Part shown: in pieces, positions 1-7,952 of the stretch | Layout of the letters: each line of letters begins with the position of its first letter | Position numbering within the stretch: position 1 is the stretch's first letter | Assembly (NCBI GenBank): GCA_020627685.1 | Contig: JAHDGK010000041.1 | Span: 1 to 42,453, forward strand | Direction of reading: 5' to 3' | Length of the DNA stretch: 42,453 nt | Source: Granulosicoccus sp. | Lineage (GTDB): Bacteria; Pseudomonadota; Gammaproteobacteria; Granulosicoccales; Granulosicoccaceae | Program-made: the position numbers and the translations under genes | The notes under the pieces: model-generated | What the model saw: the letters and a program-made list of their open reading frames with translations, nothing else | Told to the model about the DNA's origin: nothing | Database searches by the model: none

Positions 1-153
1 CTCCTTCAGCTCCTTCAGCTCCTTCAGCTCCTTCAGCTCCTTCAGCTCCTTCAGCTCCTTCAGCTCCTTCAGCTCCTTCAGCTCCTTCAGCTCCTTCAGC
101 TCCTTCAGCTCCTTCAGCTCCTTCAGCTCCTTCAGCTCCTTCAGCTCCTTCAG
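1..153. repeat. Perfect 9-bp tandem repeat, 17 copies, inside scpB
   Basis: The unit CTCCTTCAG is repeated 17 times without a single mismatch and begins at the first base of the window, so the array may be longer. On the minus strand it is read in the scpB frame as GAA-GGA-GCT, giving (Glu-Gly-Ala)n. The unit length is a multiple of three, so gain or loss of copies would change tail length without shifting the frame. Absence of synonymous drift implies recent expansion or active homogenisation. Confidence 0.97.
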
Positions 154-757
154 CATCGTTTGCTGCGATGGTTTCTGCAATACCATCAACGAGTGCAGCT
201 TCAGCGGCAAGTGCAGCATCTATTTGATCTAGATCCTGTGCTTCTGCCAGCGTGGGAAGTTCATCCAGACGCTTCAGATTAAAATAGTCGAGGAATTGCC
301 GCGTGGTGCCCCATAGCGCTGGCTTACCGGGCACATCCTTGTAACCAATTTCCTTGACCCAATCTCGCTCTTGCAGGGTCTTAATAATGTTAGAACTTAC
401 TGCAACCCCTCGCACCTCTTCTATTTCACCTCGGGTGATAGGCTGACGGTAAGCAATAAGAACAAGAGTCTCTAACAGAGCGCGTGAATAACGTGGTGAT
501 TTTTCCTGAAATAAACGAGCAACCCAATGCTCCATTGATGAACGTGATTGCAGGCGCCACCCTGACGCAACTTCGACCAATTCGATACCTCGACCTTCGT
601 ACTCGGCCTGTAACTCGCTAAGCGCCGTTTTGATCTCGTTTCGATCAGGCTTATCGATATCGCTTTCGAATAGTCCCTCAAGCTGGCCTATATTCATGGC
701 CTTACCTGCAACGAGCAGGCACGCTTCCAGGATATTTCTCGTTTGTTGAGAATCCAT
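1..757 (-). CDS. scpB: Segregation and condensation protein ScpB (partial, runs off left edge)
   Basis: ScpB is the winged-helix (kleisin-associated) subunit of the SMC-ScpA-ScpB condensin, which organises and segregates the chromosome. The frame opens at ATG 757-755 (MDSQQTRNILEACLLVAG), 5 bp after the scpA stop codon, so the two genes are probably translated together. The body, about 195 residues, has the usual features: an N-terminal winged helix, a middle segment reading LLETLVLIAYRQPITRGEIE, and VRGVAVSSNIIKTLQERDW before the second winged helix. From residue 202 the protein turns into a perfect Glu-Gly-Ala repeat of about 50 residues that reaches the window edge without a stop codon, so the true C-terminus is not visible. 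ScpB proteins often have acidic, poorly conserved tails, but a pure 3-residue repeat of this length is unusual. The identification is firm; the tail length is unknown. Confidence 0.93.
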   Translation of the reverse strand, partial: MDSQQTRNILEACLLVAGKAMNIGQLEGLFESDIDKPDRNEIKTALSELQAEYEGRGIELVEVASGWRLQSRSSMEHWVARLFQEKSPRYSRALLETLVLIAYRQPITRGEIEEVRGVAVSSNIIKTLQERDWVKEIGYKDVPGKPALWGTTRQFLDYFNLKRLDELPTLAEAQDLDQIDAALAAEAALVDGIAETIAANDAEGAEGAEGAEGAEGAEGAEGAEGAEGAEGAEGAEGAEGAEGAEGAEGAEG

Positions 758-762
758 CTAAA

Positions 763-1638
763 TTACTCGGGAAGTTCAATATGCTCGGAGGAGTCGTCGA
801 CTGAGTCGACCGACGCACTTCGAGGTTTTAAATAAATCGGGGCAAAGGGTTCTGCTTGCACAATGTCGATAGTGGCTTCCTTGCACAATTCCAGAATCGC
901 CAGAAAAGTCACCACTACACCTAAACGGCCTTCTTCAGGATTAAACAGCGTAGAAAATTCGCAAAACTCGCCAATATTCAACGCAGACAACACATGCGAC
1001 ATTCTCGCTCGTACTGACAAGGTTTCGCGAGTGATATTGTGATGCCCACTTAAATGCGCTCGCTCTGCCACATCTCTAAGTGCCAGCATGAGTTCTTTCA
1101 TGGTGATGTCCGGTAAAGGCACTTCTCGTTCGATGGTCGGTGCAACGACCTTCAGCACTTGATTCTCTCGCTCTAAACGTGGCAGATCATCAAGCGCGAC
1201 AGCACTCTTTTTGATTCGCTCGTATTCCTGAAGGCGACGTATCAATTCTGCGCGAGGATCATCTTCGTCATCACCGAGCTCCTCTACCCGAGGCAGGAGC
1301 ATTCTGGATTTAATTTCGGCCAACATCGCCGCCATAACCAGGTACTCGGAAGCCAGCTCGAAACGCATGGTTTCCATAAGACCGATATATTTCATGTATT
1401 GCGCAGTGATATCGGCAATAGGAATATTCAGAATGTCTAAATTTTGACGCTTAATAAGGTACAGCAAAAGATCCAGTGGACCTTCGAATGCATCCAGAAA
1501 AACTTCCAGAGCATCGGGCGGGATGTATAAATCCAGCGGAAGTTGAGTAAACGGCTCGCCACGGACAACGGCGATAGGATCCTCGTTGACATCTACAGTT
1601 GTTGGATCCGCCTCATTAGGCGGTGGATCAGCTTGCAT
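763..1638 (-). CDS. scpA: Segregation and condensation protein ScpA
   Basis: ScpA is the kleisin subunit that bridges the SMC heads in the bacterial condensin complex. The 291-residue product has the family signature FEGPLDLLLYLIKRQNLDIL near residue 52, followed by IADITAQYMKYI and EYLVMAAMLAEIKSRMLLPR, and a C-terminal winged helix reading VVVTFLAILELCKEATIDI. The start at ATG 1638 is preceded by a good ribosome-binding site (AGGAG about 8 bases upstream). The N-terminal 45 residues (proline- and acid-rich) precede the conserved core, as is common in gammaproteobacteria. It lies between yciO and scpB on the same strand, consistent with a yciO-scpA-scpB operon; the gap to yciO is 48 bp. Confidence 0.97.
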   Translation of the reverse strand: MQADPPPNEADPTTVDVNEDPIAVVRGEPFTQLPLDLYIPPDALEVFLDAFEGPLDLLLYLIKRQNLDILNIPIADITAQYMKYIGLMETMRFELASEYLVMAAMLAEIKSRMLLPRVEELGDDEDDPRAELIRRLQEYERIKKSAVALDDLPRLERENQVLKVVAPTIEREVPLPDITMKELMLALRDVAERAHLSGHHNITRETLSVRARMSHVLSALNIGEFCEFSTLFNPEEGRLGVVVTFLAILELCKEATIDIVQAEPFAPIYLKPRSASVDSVDDSSEHIELPE

Positions 1639-1686
1639 GAAGAGGCTCCTGGTTACGATGATTATACCGCGACCAGAGCCGATGCC

Positions 1687-2310
1687 CTACTCTAAAAAAC
1701 TGAGATCTCCGCGACCTTCGCGCCGCACTTCAATTTCGCCGTTATCACCCATAACAAGCACCGTTGTCGGCTCGAACCCGCAATTGCCGCCATCAATGAT
1801 GAGATCTACATGCTTCTCCAGAATATCCCGGATGTCTTCAGGATCTGTTTCCGGTAATTCTTTATCGGGCATGATGAGGGTACAGCTCATAAGCGGCTCA
1901 CCCAGCTCACTTAGCAAGGCCTGACAAATAGCGTTATCCGGTATCCGAATACCAATCGTTTTACGTTTCGGATTGAGCAGGCGTCTCGGGACTTCGCTGG
2001 TCGCCTTCAAAATAAACGTATAGGGCGCCGGCGTCAGGGCTTTCAAGGTTCGATAGGTAGAATTATCGACCCGGGCATAGGTTGAAATGTCCGTTAAATC
2101 GCGGCAGACCAATGTGAAATCATGCTTTGCATCTGTTCGGCGAATTCTGGCAATTCGCTCCATCGCCTGCTTGTTACCCACGTGGCAACCCAGGGCATAG
2201 CACGAGTCCGTTGGATACACGATTACCCCACCTTCTTGAATGATGGAAACGGCCTGGCCGATAAGACGCTTCTGCGGGTTATCCGGGTGAATTTCGAAGA
2301 ACTGGCTCAT
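1687..2310 (-). CDS. yciO: YciO, Sua5/YrdC-family protein (threonylcarbamoyl-AMP synthase-like)
   Basis: This 207-residue protein belongs to the Sua5/YrdC/YciO family, whose catalytic members make threonylcarbamoyl-AMP for the t6A tRNA modification. It matches E. coli YciO as I recall it along its length: MSQFFEIHPDNPQ at the start, GGVIVYPTDSCYALGC, CRDLTDISTYARVDN, KRKTIGIRIPDN, LIIDGG and VRREGRGDLSFLE at the end. The KRKTIGIR stretch is the nucleotide-binding region of the family. YciO is a paralogue of TsaC and its physiological role is less certain, so I would not claim it is the essential t6A enzyme here. It heads the scpA-scpB gene group. Confidence 0.93.
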   Translation of the reverse strand: MSQFFEIHPDNPQKRLIGQAVSIIQEGGVIVYPTDSCYALGCHVGNKQAMERIARIRRTDAKHDFTLVCRDLTDISTYARVDNSTYRTLKALTPAPYTFILKATSEVPRRLLNPKRKTIGIRIPDNAICQALLSELGEPLMSCTLIMPDKELPETDPEDIRDILEKHVDLIIDGGNCGFEPTTVLVMGDNGEIEVRREGRGDLSFLE

Positions 2311-2428
2311 TGGGTAAACGGGTATCTGAACGTGGCGTTGATTGTACGGCGTTGCGGTGCAATGCTTGCATAAACTACGTAAAACATTGGCTTACCGGCC
2401 CGTTATCCAGTTTATACGGAAAAACACT

Positions 2429-3220
2429 ATGTCACCTCTAAGACCCGTTTTATTAGCCTCAGCGCTACTCGCCAGCAGCCATTTCATCGCGTTACCGGCG
2501 GCAGCACTGGAAGACGGCGTGATAGCCATCGTCAATGGCAACCCAATTAGCACAATGGCTGTTGATAATGTCGCAAGCCAATTAACTGAGACGGGCGAAG
2601 CCGGAGACCCTGAGGCGATCCTGAACGAACTGATCAATATGGAAGTACTGACACAAGCCGCTGAAAAGATCGGACTTGAACAACTTCCTGAGGTAGCCGC
2701 GGCCATTCAATTGCAATACACGCAAACGATGGCTAATGCCTACCTTGCCAAAATCAGCTCTGAACTGACATTCACGGACGAGGAGCTGCGCGCCGAATAT
2801 GACCTTCAATCCGCCAATGTGGACACCGCAGAATATCGCCCAGCCCATATTCTGGTGGGGAATCAGGAAACAGCTGACGACCTACTGGCCGATCTGGCAG
2901 ACGGAAAAGATTTTAGCGCCATGGCAAATCTCTACTCGACTGACCCAACTGGCCAATCGGGAGGTGATTTGGGCTGGATGCAAGCAGCATCTTTACCTCC
3001 GGAATTTATTGAAGCGATCGCTCCACTGGACGTGGGCGAGCACACGCCTTATACCGTTCAAACCGAATTCGGCTTGCACGTCATCAAACTACTCGACAAG
3101 AGAAACGCAGCCCTTCCTGCATTTGAGACAGTGAAGCCGGGACTTAACGATCTACTGGCAAGAAAAGCGCTCGCTGCGCACTTGCAAAAACTGCGCGACG
3201 ACGCGGTCATCGAACGATAA
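2429..3220 (+). CDS. Periplasmic PpiC/parvulin-type peptidyl-prolyl cis-trans isomerase
   Basis: The product is a secreted foldase-like isomerase of 263 residues. I place the start at ATG 2429: it gives a normal Sec signal peptide with cleavage after PAAA near residue 26. An upstream in-frame codon at 2342 would only add a non-signal-like extension. The mature protein begins EDGVIAIVNGNPIS, the SurA_N/PrsA-type chaperone entry. The parvulin domain spans about residues 135-225, with PAHILV at 138-143, the SGGDLGWM loop at 177-184 and FGLHVIKL at 214-221, all expected for an active rotamase. It is transcribed divergently from yciO (118 bp apart) and convergently with the glycerate kinase (17 bp). 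It probably acts on outer-membrane or periplasmic proteins; substrates are unknown. Confidence 0.92.
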   Translation: MSPLRPVLLASALLASSHFIALPAAALEDGVIAIVNGNPISTMAVDNVASQLTETGEAGDPEAILNELINMEVLTQAAEKIGLEQLPEVAAAIQLQYTQTMANAYLAKISSELTFTDEELRAEYDLQSANVDTAEYRPAHILVGNQETADDLLADLADGKDFSAMANLYSTDPTGQSGGDLGWMQAASLPPEFIEAIAPLDVGEHTPYTVQTEFGLHVIKLLDKRNAALPAFETVKPGLNDLLARKALAAHLQKLRDDAVIER

Positions 3221-3237
3221 GGTTGAGTCGATCTGAG

Positions 3238-4422
3238 CTATTGAAGAATCACAATAGCTAGATCCATCACGTTCGTACCCGTTGGTCCGGTGGTCACTAA
3301 TGCATCTAGTTGCTCCAGACAACTGCCGGCATCAGCCCGTTCCAGATAGTCATCGATATTAAGGTTTTTGCTTGCCGCTATTGATACTGTTGACTCGGTA
3401 ACCAAACCACCGGCATCCTTAGTTGGCCCGTCAGTGCCATCAGTACCGCACACCAAAACAGCACCCCGACCGTGGGCAGCAATGGATTTAGATAATGCCA
3501 AAGCTAGGTGTTGGTTGCGCCCCCCTCTACCCGGTTGCTCAGGCAATACGACTGTGGGCTCTCCTCCCCAAATGTAGACACCTGCCTGGGCATTTTCATC
3601 CAGGATGGTCCTCGATAGTCTGTCCACCACGAGTGGCATCTCTCCGTGCAGATCGCCTTTTTCCTGGATTACCAACAACCCTTTAGATTTGGCAGCTTGC
3701 TCCACAGCTGCCTGAGCAATAGCTGAGGAGGCAATAATTCTGGTGGTAATTCTGCTCCAAACCGGCAACGTTGACGGCATACCCGTTGCCTCGTCTGGAA
3801 TAAGCAAACCTGAGCCTATGTCTGCCAGTTCGTCTCCAGGCACGTCACTGATAAGAAACTGATGAACCTTGCAGTTAATGTAAGAAGAGAGCTTGCCACC
3901 TTTAATTTTCGACAGCGTTCGACGATGCTTATTCATGGTGCCGATATCAGCGCCACTGGAGAGCAACTTATCAGTTTCCCGTTTCAGATCGTCGAGCGTG
4001 AGTCCATCATTCAGATGTTCTACCAATGCCGACGTACCGCCGGATACCAAGAATACAAGCTCGGCCTCTTCAGGTATTGTCGACACAAATTCGACCAACT
4101 TTTGCCCTGCCAGCAATGACGGTTCATCGGGGACCGGATGGCCGGATTCAAGACAAGACAACTTCGAATGCCCTTTGAGTTCTTCACTCAGATGGTCATG
4201 TTTAGTGACGACCAGGCCCGAAACTAACTTGTCTCCGAGTACCTCTAGAGCCCCCAGCGCCATGGAATCTGAAGCCTTTCCCACAGCGACCAGATACACA
4301 GAATTGCCCAACTCATAGCCGTGCAATGCTCTTGTCGTGGCTTGAAACCCACCCACAGCGTCCACGCCAGCCTGAAAGAGTTCCTTTAAGAGTACGCCGG
4401 GATTGTTCATCGAATCAGTCAA
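3238..4422 (-). CDS. Type-2 glycerate kinase (DUF4147 / MOFRL family)
   Basis: Members of this family phosphorylate D-glycerate to 2-phosphoglycerate, feeding glyoxylate and tartronate semialdehyde carbon into glycolysis. The 394-residue protein shows the N-terminal DUF4147 fold (VYLVAVGKASDSMALGA, VVTKHDH, ESGHPVPDEPSLLAG, LVFLVSGGTSALVE, MNKHRRTLSKIKGGKLS, FLISDVPGDELADIGSG) and the C-terminal MOFRL domain (VYIWGGEPTV, GRGGRNQHLALALS, CGTDGTDGPTKDAGG). The TTG start at 4422 has a GGAG motif 7 bases upstream. An in-frame ATG lies at 4410. It follows metZ by 29 bp on the same strand and may be cotranscribed with it. The 2-kinase activity is a family inference; symbols gckA/ttuD are used for relatives. 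Confidence 0.92.
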   Translation of the reverse strand: MTDSMNNPGVLLKELFQAGVDAVGGFQATTRALHGYELGNSVYLVAVGKASDSMALGALEVLGDKLVSGLVVTKHDHLSEELKGHSKLSCLESGHPVPDEPSLLAGQKLVEFVSTIPEEAELVFLVSGGTSALVEHLNDGLTLDDLKRETDKLLSSGADIGTMNKHRRTLSKIKGGKLSSYINCKVHQFLISDVPGDELADIGSGLLIPDEATGMPSTLPVWSRITTRIIASSAIAQAAVEQAAKSKGLLVIQEKGDLHGEMPLVVDRLSRTILDENAQAGVYIWGGEPTVVLPEQPGRGGRNQHLALALSKSIAAHGRGAVLVCGTDGTDGPTKDAGGLVTESTVSIAASKNLNIDDYLERADAGSCLEQLDALVTTGPTGTNVMDLAIVILQ

Positions 4423-4451
4423 TGGATTGCTCCGCCTGCTGCGAATCTTTG

Positions 4452-5663
4452 TTAAACCTTGGCCAAGGCTTGATCGAGGTCGCGCTGAATATCTGCTACG
4501 TCTTCCAGACCAACGGCAAGCCTTATTAAACCCTCGCCGATTCCAGCCAGCTGACGATCCTCAGCACTCATTCGACCGTGGGTCGTTGTGGCTGGATGGG
4601 TGATGGTCGTACGCGCATCGCCCAGATTGCCAGTGATGGAACACAGCTGGACCGCATCGATAACACGCCAGGCGGCCTCGCGATCTCCTTCGATTTCCAG
4701 CGATAAGATCCCTCCGGGCAATTTCTGCTGTCGGCGAGCCAACTCGGCGCCAGGGTGAGAGTCTAATCCCGGATAGTAGACATGACGGACAGCGCTATGC
4801 TGATCCAGCCAATTGGCGAGTTTCTGAGCATTAGACGAATGCTGATTCATCCGTAAACTCAGCGTTTCCAGCCCTTTGATAAATACCCACGCATTAAAGG
4901 GGCTCATGCATGGCCCGGCGCTTCTCATAAAGCCAGTCAATGCATCAATGAGTTCAGCACTTCCGACGACAGCGCCACCGACACATCTTCCTTGGCCGTC
5001 AAGGTACTTCGTTGCCGAATGAATAACGACGTCAGCGCCCAAAGACAAAGGTTTCTGCAACGCGGGTGTGCAAAAACAGTTGTCAACAACCAATTGCGCG
5101 CCTGCGCTGTGCGCAAGATCAGCGAATGCGCGTATGTCGCCCAGCTCAGTCAAAGGATTGGTTGGCGTCTCGAGGTACAACATCTTTGTTTTGCTGTTGA
5201 CCAATGGCTCCCAGCTCGCAACGTCTAAACCGTCAGCCCAATGCACAGTGATACCGTAACGCGGCAGGTAATTTTTAAAGAGATTCACAGTGCTCCCAAA
5301 CATATTGCGGGTGGCAACAATTTCATCACCTTGACGCAAAGTACCCAACAATAGCGTTGCGGTAGCAGCCATGCCTGAGGACGTTCCGATACAAGCCTCA
5401 CCACCTTCAAGTGCCGCCAAGCGCTTTTCGAAAATTTGAACTGTCGGGTTGGTGAAGCGTGAATAGATGGGGCCTTCACTCTCACCGCTGAATCGGGCGG
5501 CAGCCTCAGCAGCACTTTCAAACACGTAGCTGGACGTACTCATGATTGGCTCACCGTGTTCACCGAACTGAGATCGTTCGAATCCTGTGCGAATCGCCAT
5601 GGTGTCATCACTCCAAAGTGCTTCGGAGTTACCGTTATTTGAGTTTGTCTTTTTAGCGCTCAA
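4452..5663 (-). CDS. metZ: O-succinylhomoserine sulfhydrylase MetZ
   Basis: MetZ is a PLP-dependent Cys/Met-metabolism enzyme that makes homocysteine directly from O-succinylhomoserine and sulfide. The 403 residues are the usual length. Landmarks are YSRFTNPTVQIFEKRLAALE, SSGMAATATLLLG, LYLETPTNPL, VVDNCFCTP and the PLP lysine in HSATKYLDGQGR (K219). The closest family members are MetZ rather than MetB or MetC because of the GEHGEPIMSTSSYVF start and the Pseudomonas gene order, though specificity cannot be proved by eye. The frame opens at TTG 5663. An in-frame ATG at 5600 (MAIRTGFERS) has a better ribosome-binding site (GGAGTGA) and may be the real start. In Pseudomonas metZ directly follows purF; here a 6.4-kb block separates them. 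Confidence 0.93.
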   Translation of the reverse strand: MSAKKTNSNNGNSEALWSDDTMAIRTGFERSQFGEHGEPIMSTSSYVFESAAEAAARFSGESEGPIYSRFTNPTVQIFEKRLAALEGGEACIGTSSGMAATATLLLGTLRQGDEIVATRNMFGSTVNLFKNYLPRYGITVHWADGLDVASWEPLVNSKTKMLYLETPTNPLTELGDIRAFADLAHSAGAQLVVDNCFCTPALQKPLSLGADVVIHSATKYLDGQGRCVGGAVVGSAELIDALTGFMRSAGPCMSPFNAWVFIKGLETLSLRMNQHSSNAQKLANWLDQHSAVRHVYYPGLDSHPGAELARRQQKLPGGILSLEIEGDREAAWRVIDAVQLCSITGNLGDARTTITHPATTTHGRMSAEDRQLAGIGEGLIRLAVGLEDVADIQRDLDQALAKV

Positions 5664-5749
5664 TTTGGAAATGCCTATGTGGTTCTGCGTAACGCCAAAC
5701 CAATGAGTGTGAGTAGGTGCCTAGCTATACTACTGCATCCGAAGCGTCA

Positions 5750-6613
5750 ATGAATGATCAGCTTTTGCAGGCTTTGTCACGATTACCAGCTCTGCCTTCA
5801 ATTCAAACGGGCAAGCTTCAACAATTCTCAGCGGCCGCGATGCTGAGCAGTGCTTGCTTGTGCCTCGTAAGCGTACAGGCACACGCTGAGCAACCCACTC
5901 AAAACACTCGTTCAATTGCGTCACAAAAACTCGCTGAACTACCCGTAAACGACTGTTTGCTACAACTCGATGCCACAGTTGCATTAGCCAGCAGTGACGC
6001 AGACGAAAACAAATACTTAGACCAACGATTTGCGGCACTCGAGTCACGCTGCCCAGATCTACCTCATATAGCGCATAACCGCGGCGTACTCGCAGCCAAA
6101 GCCTCAAGATGGTCTGATGCCATTGACCACCTGAACCGCTCGCTTCACATAGATACCAGAGCGGCCATGACTCATCGTCATTTGCAGCAGATTTATGAAC
6201 ATCGGGCAGCACAAGCCTACGCTCAGGCGCTAAATACTCCGATCCCCGTCAGGCCGCCTGTTCTATCGTTTCAGCTGTCGACAGACCAAAACGCTGTTCC
6301 AGCTATCTCCGATGATCACAGAGCCCGGCTTCGAACGATTAGCACCGTGGAATACGAAATGTACGCCTGGTGGCAAGCCCTGCAATCATCCGCAGGGTTA
6401 GACGATTTCTATGTCCAGGATTTTCCCGATGCAGCCATCGGATATGCAACCGATCGGTTTAACGGTGTCGATTGGGAGGATATGCAACGTGAAATTGCTT
6501 TCACTGAAAACGATGCGGTAGTTGTCATTAGCGATCCGCAGCAAAAACGAACACTCCTCTTAATGCGGTTGGTAGCAACCCGCTGGAAGATTTACCAGGA
6601 AACACCGCTTTGA
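5750..6613 (+). CDS. Secreted TPR-containing protein of unknown function
   Basis: I do not recognise a named family. The 287-residue product (ATG 5750; a GTG at 5717 would add 11 residues) has a hydrophobic stretch ending in VQAHA, probably a signal peptide with an unusually long N-terminal region. A TPR-like helical pair follows (PHIAHNRGVLAAKASRWSDAIDHLNRSL... in two pieces, then AAMTHRHLQQIYEHRAAQAY). The last 90 residues (VEYEMYAWWQALQS to TRWKIYQETPL) look like a small alpha/beta domain of the NTF2 or SnoaL type. Its stop codon overlaps the TTG start of the L,D-transpeptidase gene by 4 bases. The two are therefore very likely cotranslated and probably work together in the cell envelope. 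It is divergent from metZ. Confidence 0.8.
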   Translation: MNDQLLQALSRLPALPSIQTGKLQQFSAAAMLSSACLCLVSVQAHAEQPTQNTRSIASQKLAELPVNDCLLQLDATVALASSDADENKYLDQRFAALESRCPDLPHIAHNRGVLAAKASRWSDAIDHLNRSLHIDTRAAMTHRHLQQIYEHRAAQAYAQALNTPIPVRPPVLSFQLSTDQNAVPAISDDHRARLRTISTVEYEMYAWWQALQSSAGLDDFYVQDFPDAAIGYATDRFNGVDWEDMQREIAFTENDAVVVISDPQQKRTLLLMRLVATRWKIYQETPL

Positions 6614-7845
6614 CCGACAAACATTCACCTTGCAGAAATTGGCGTTTAACATTAGCCGCGCTGTTGTCATGTGCCAGCCTGCTTACGCACGCCGCACCAC
6701 ATCAATCGCGTGATTCCTCCGTTGCCATGGACAATCAGATTGCTGCAACGCTGGACTCACTCGCATACGGCAATTTATCCGAAGCTCGAGTCCTCGCTAG
6801 ACAGCTTTCCAAGCAATTTCCGAAGTTTGCACTTGGGCATTTGTTGTCTGCCGAGTTAGAGGCAACTGCCGCGTTTCAGGATGTTCGCGCATCAAACCTT
6901 GCACCGATGAACCAACGCTTGATTGATCTGCTTCTGGAAGCACAGTCTCGGCTTAAAGCTACGCGAACACAGCGCACGGCAATGAATCAGATTGACTCAG
7001 GCGCAGTATCAACATTACCCAGTTCAGTTATTCAGATGGGTACTGATTTAGACAGCCTGCTGGTCGTAGATTTAAATAACTCCACCATCAACCATATTGT
7101 GGGTACTGATGAGTCGCCAACGGTTATTAGGCAACACTACATAGGAAGCGGCAAAGCAGGGTTCGGCAAAGAGGTCGAAGGCGACAACAAAACACCTCTC
7201 GGTGTTTACACCATTACCGGTAAACGCCACGACTCCACCCTCCCCGATCTCTATGGTTCCGGCGCGCTTACGCTTAACTACCCGAACGCTCTTGATCGCT
7301 ACCTTGGGCGAACCGGCTATGGCATTTGGATACACGGTGTGCCCCACGCACAACGAAGCCGAGCCCCCCGTTCCAGCGAGGGCTGCGTAACGATGTCCAA
7401 CGATCATTTGCTATCGCTTATGCAGCAAATTGAACCTTCAGAATCACTTGTGGTGTTAACCAACAACTTGTCCTACACCTCGGAAAAGAAACGCAATTCA
7501 CTAAAACACGAATACCAGACGCTGTTCACAAATTACCAAAACGCCCTATTGAGTAAGCAACCCCGTGAAATGGCTAACCTTTACGATAAATCTCGAAACA
7601 TAATCCGCGCGCCTTACACCGAAAAATACAAACAATATATTCAAAATGTTAGCCCGAGCGATATCAGCATCATTCTGAACCCAAGCCTGGACAGCCACGA
7701 TGGCGTCGAGAACGCTCCGTTTCTCGTTATGCGGGGTCGCTACGGAACACATAAAGAGCACCCCTTTGCGCTGTACTGGAAGCGCTCTGAGGCAGGCGAA
7801 TGGCTTATCGCAACAGAACTCAGACAAGGTCCCAATGCATCATGA
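6610..7845 (+). CDS. L,D-transpeptidase (YkuD domain, YafK-like) with C-terminal extension
   Basis: YkuD-domain enzymes form 3-3 crosslinks in peptidoglycan, anchor proteins to it, or cut such links. The 411-residue protein starts at TTG 6610, inside the TTGA overlap with the upstream stop. A signal peptide ends near LLTHAA (residue 29). Residues 45-85 form a helical pair. The YkuD core runs from about 148 to 285 and contains GDNKTPLGVYTITG, WIHG with catalytic-site H242, and SSEGCVTMSN with nucleophile C259, so the active site is complete. Residues 295-411 form a separate domain (DRIG-free, ending EWLIATELRQG) similar in layout to the NTF2-like domains found on some YafK/Cds6-type proteins. 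Its upstream partner also ends in such a domain. The transpeptidase versus hydrolase question cannot be settled by eye. Confidence 0.92.
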   Translation: MTDKHSPCRNWRLTLAALLSCASLLTHAAPHQSRDSSVAMDNQIAATLDSLAYGNLSEARVLARQLSKQFPKFALGHLLSAELEATAAFQDVRASNLAPMNQRLIDLLLEAQSRLKATRTQRTAMNQIDSGAVSTLPSSVIQMGTDLDSLLVVDLNNSTINHIVGTDESPTVIRQHYIGSGKAGFGKEVEGDNKTPLGVYTITGKRHDSTLPDLYGSGALTLNYPNALDRYLGRTGYGIWIHGVPHAQRSRAPRSSEGCVTMSNDHLLSLMQQIEPSESLVVLTNNLSYTSEKKRNSLKHEYQTLFTNYQNALLSKQPREMANLYDKSRNIIRAPYTEKYKQYIQNVSPSDISIILNPSLDSHDGVENAPFLVMRGRYGTHKEHPFALYWKRSEAGEWLIATELRQGPNAS

Positions 7846-7862
7846 AGTAACGGGGGTTACTT
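7845..7862 (+). other. Short perfect hairpin directly after the L,D-transpeptidase gene
   Basis: AAGTAAC and GTTACTT form a perfect 7-bp stem around a GGGG loop, starting on the last base of the stop codon. The stem is AT-rich and no T-run follows, so it is a poor intrinsic terminator. It could still stop exonucleases or pause transcription before the HD-GYP gene. Confidence 0.35.
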
Positions 7863-7952
7863 ACTAAAGTCTTGTCCTGAAATGCCGCTTCTACAACAAT
7901 GGCTTGGCGTCAATCGACACCTTAGCCCAACGTCGATAAGTGACATTTCAGT

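Noticed and set aside
1-153. The repeat array as a CRISPR or other direct-repeat locus
   Set aside because: Units are contiguous 9-mers without spacers and lie in frame in scpB, so it is a coding minisatellite.
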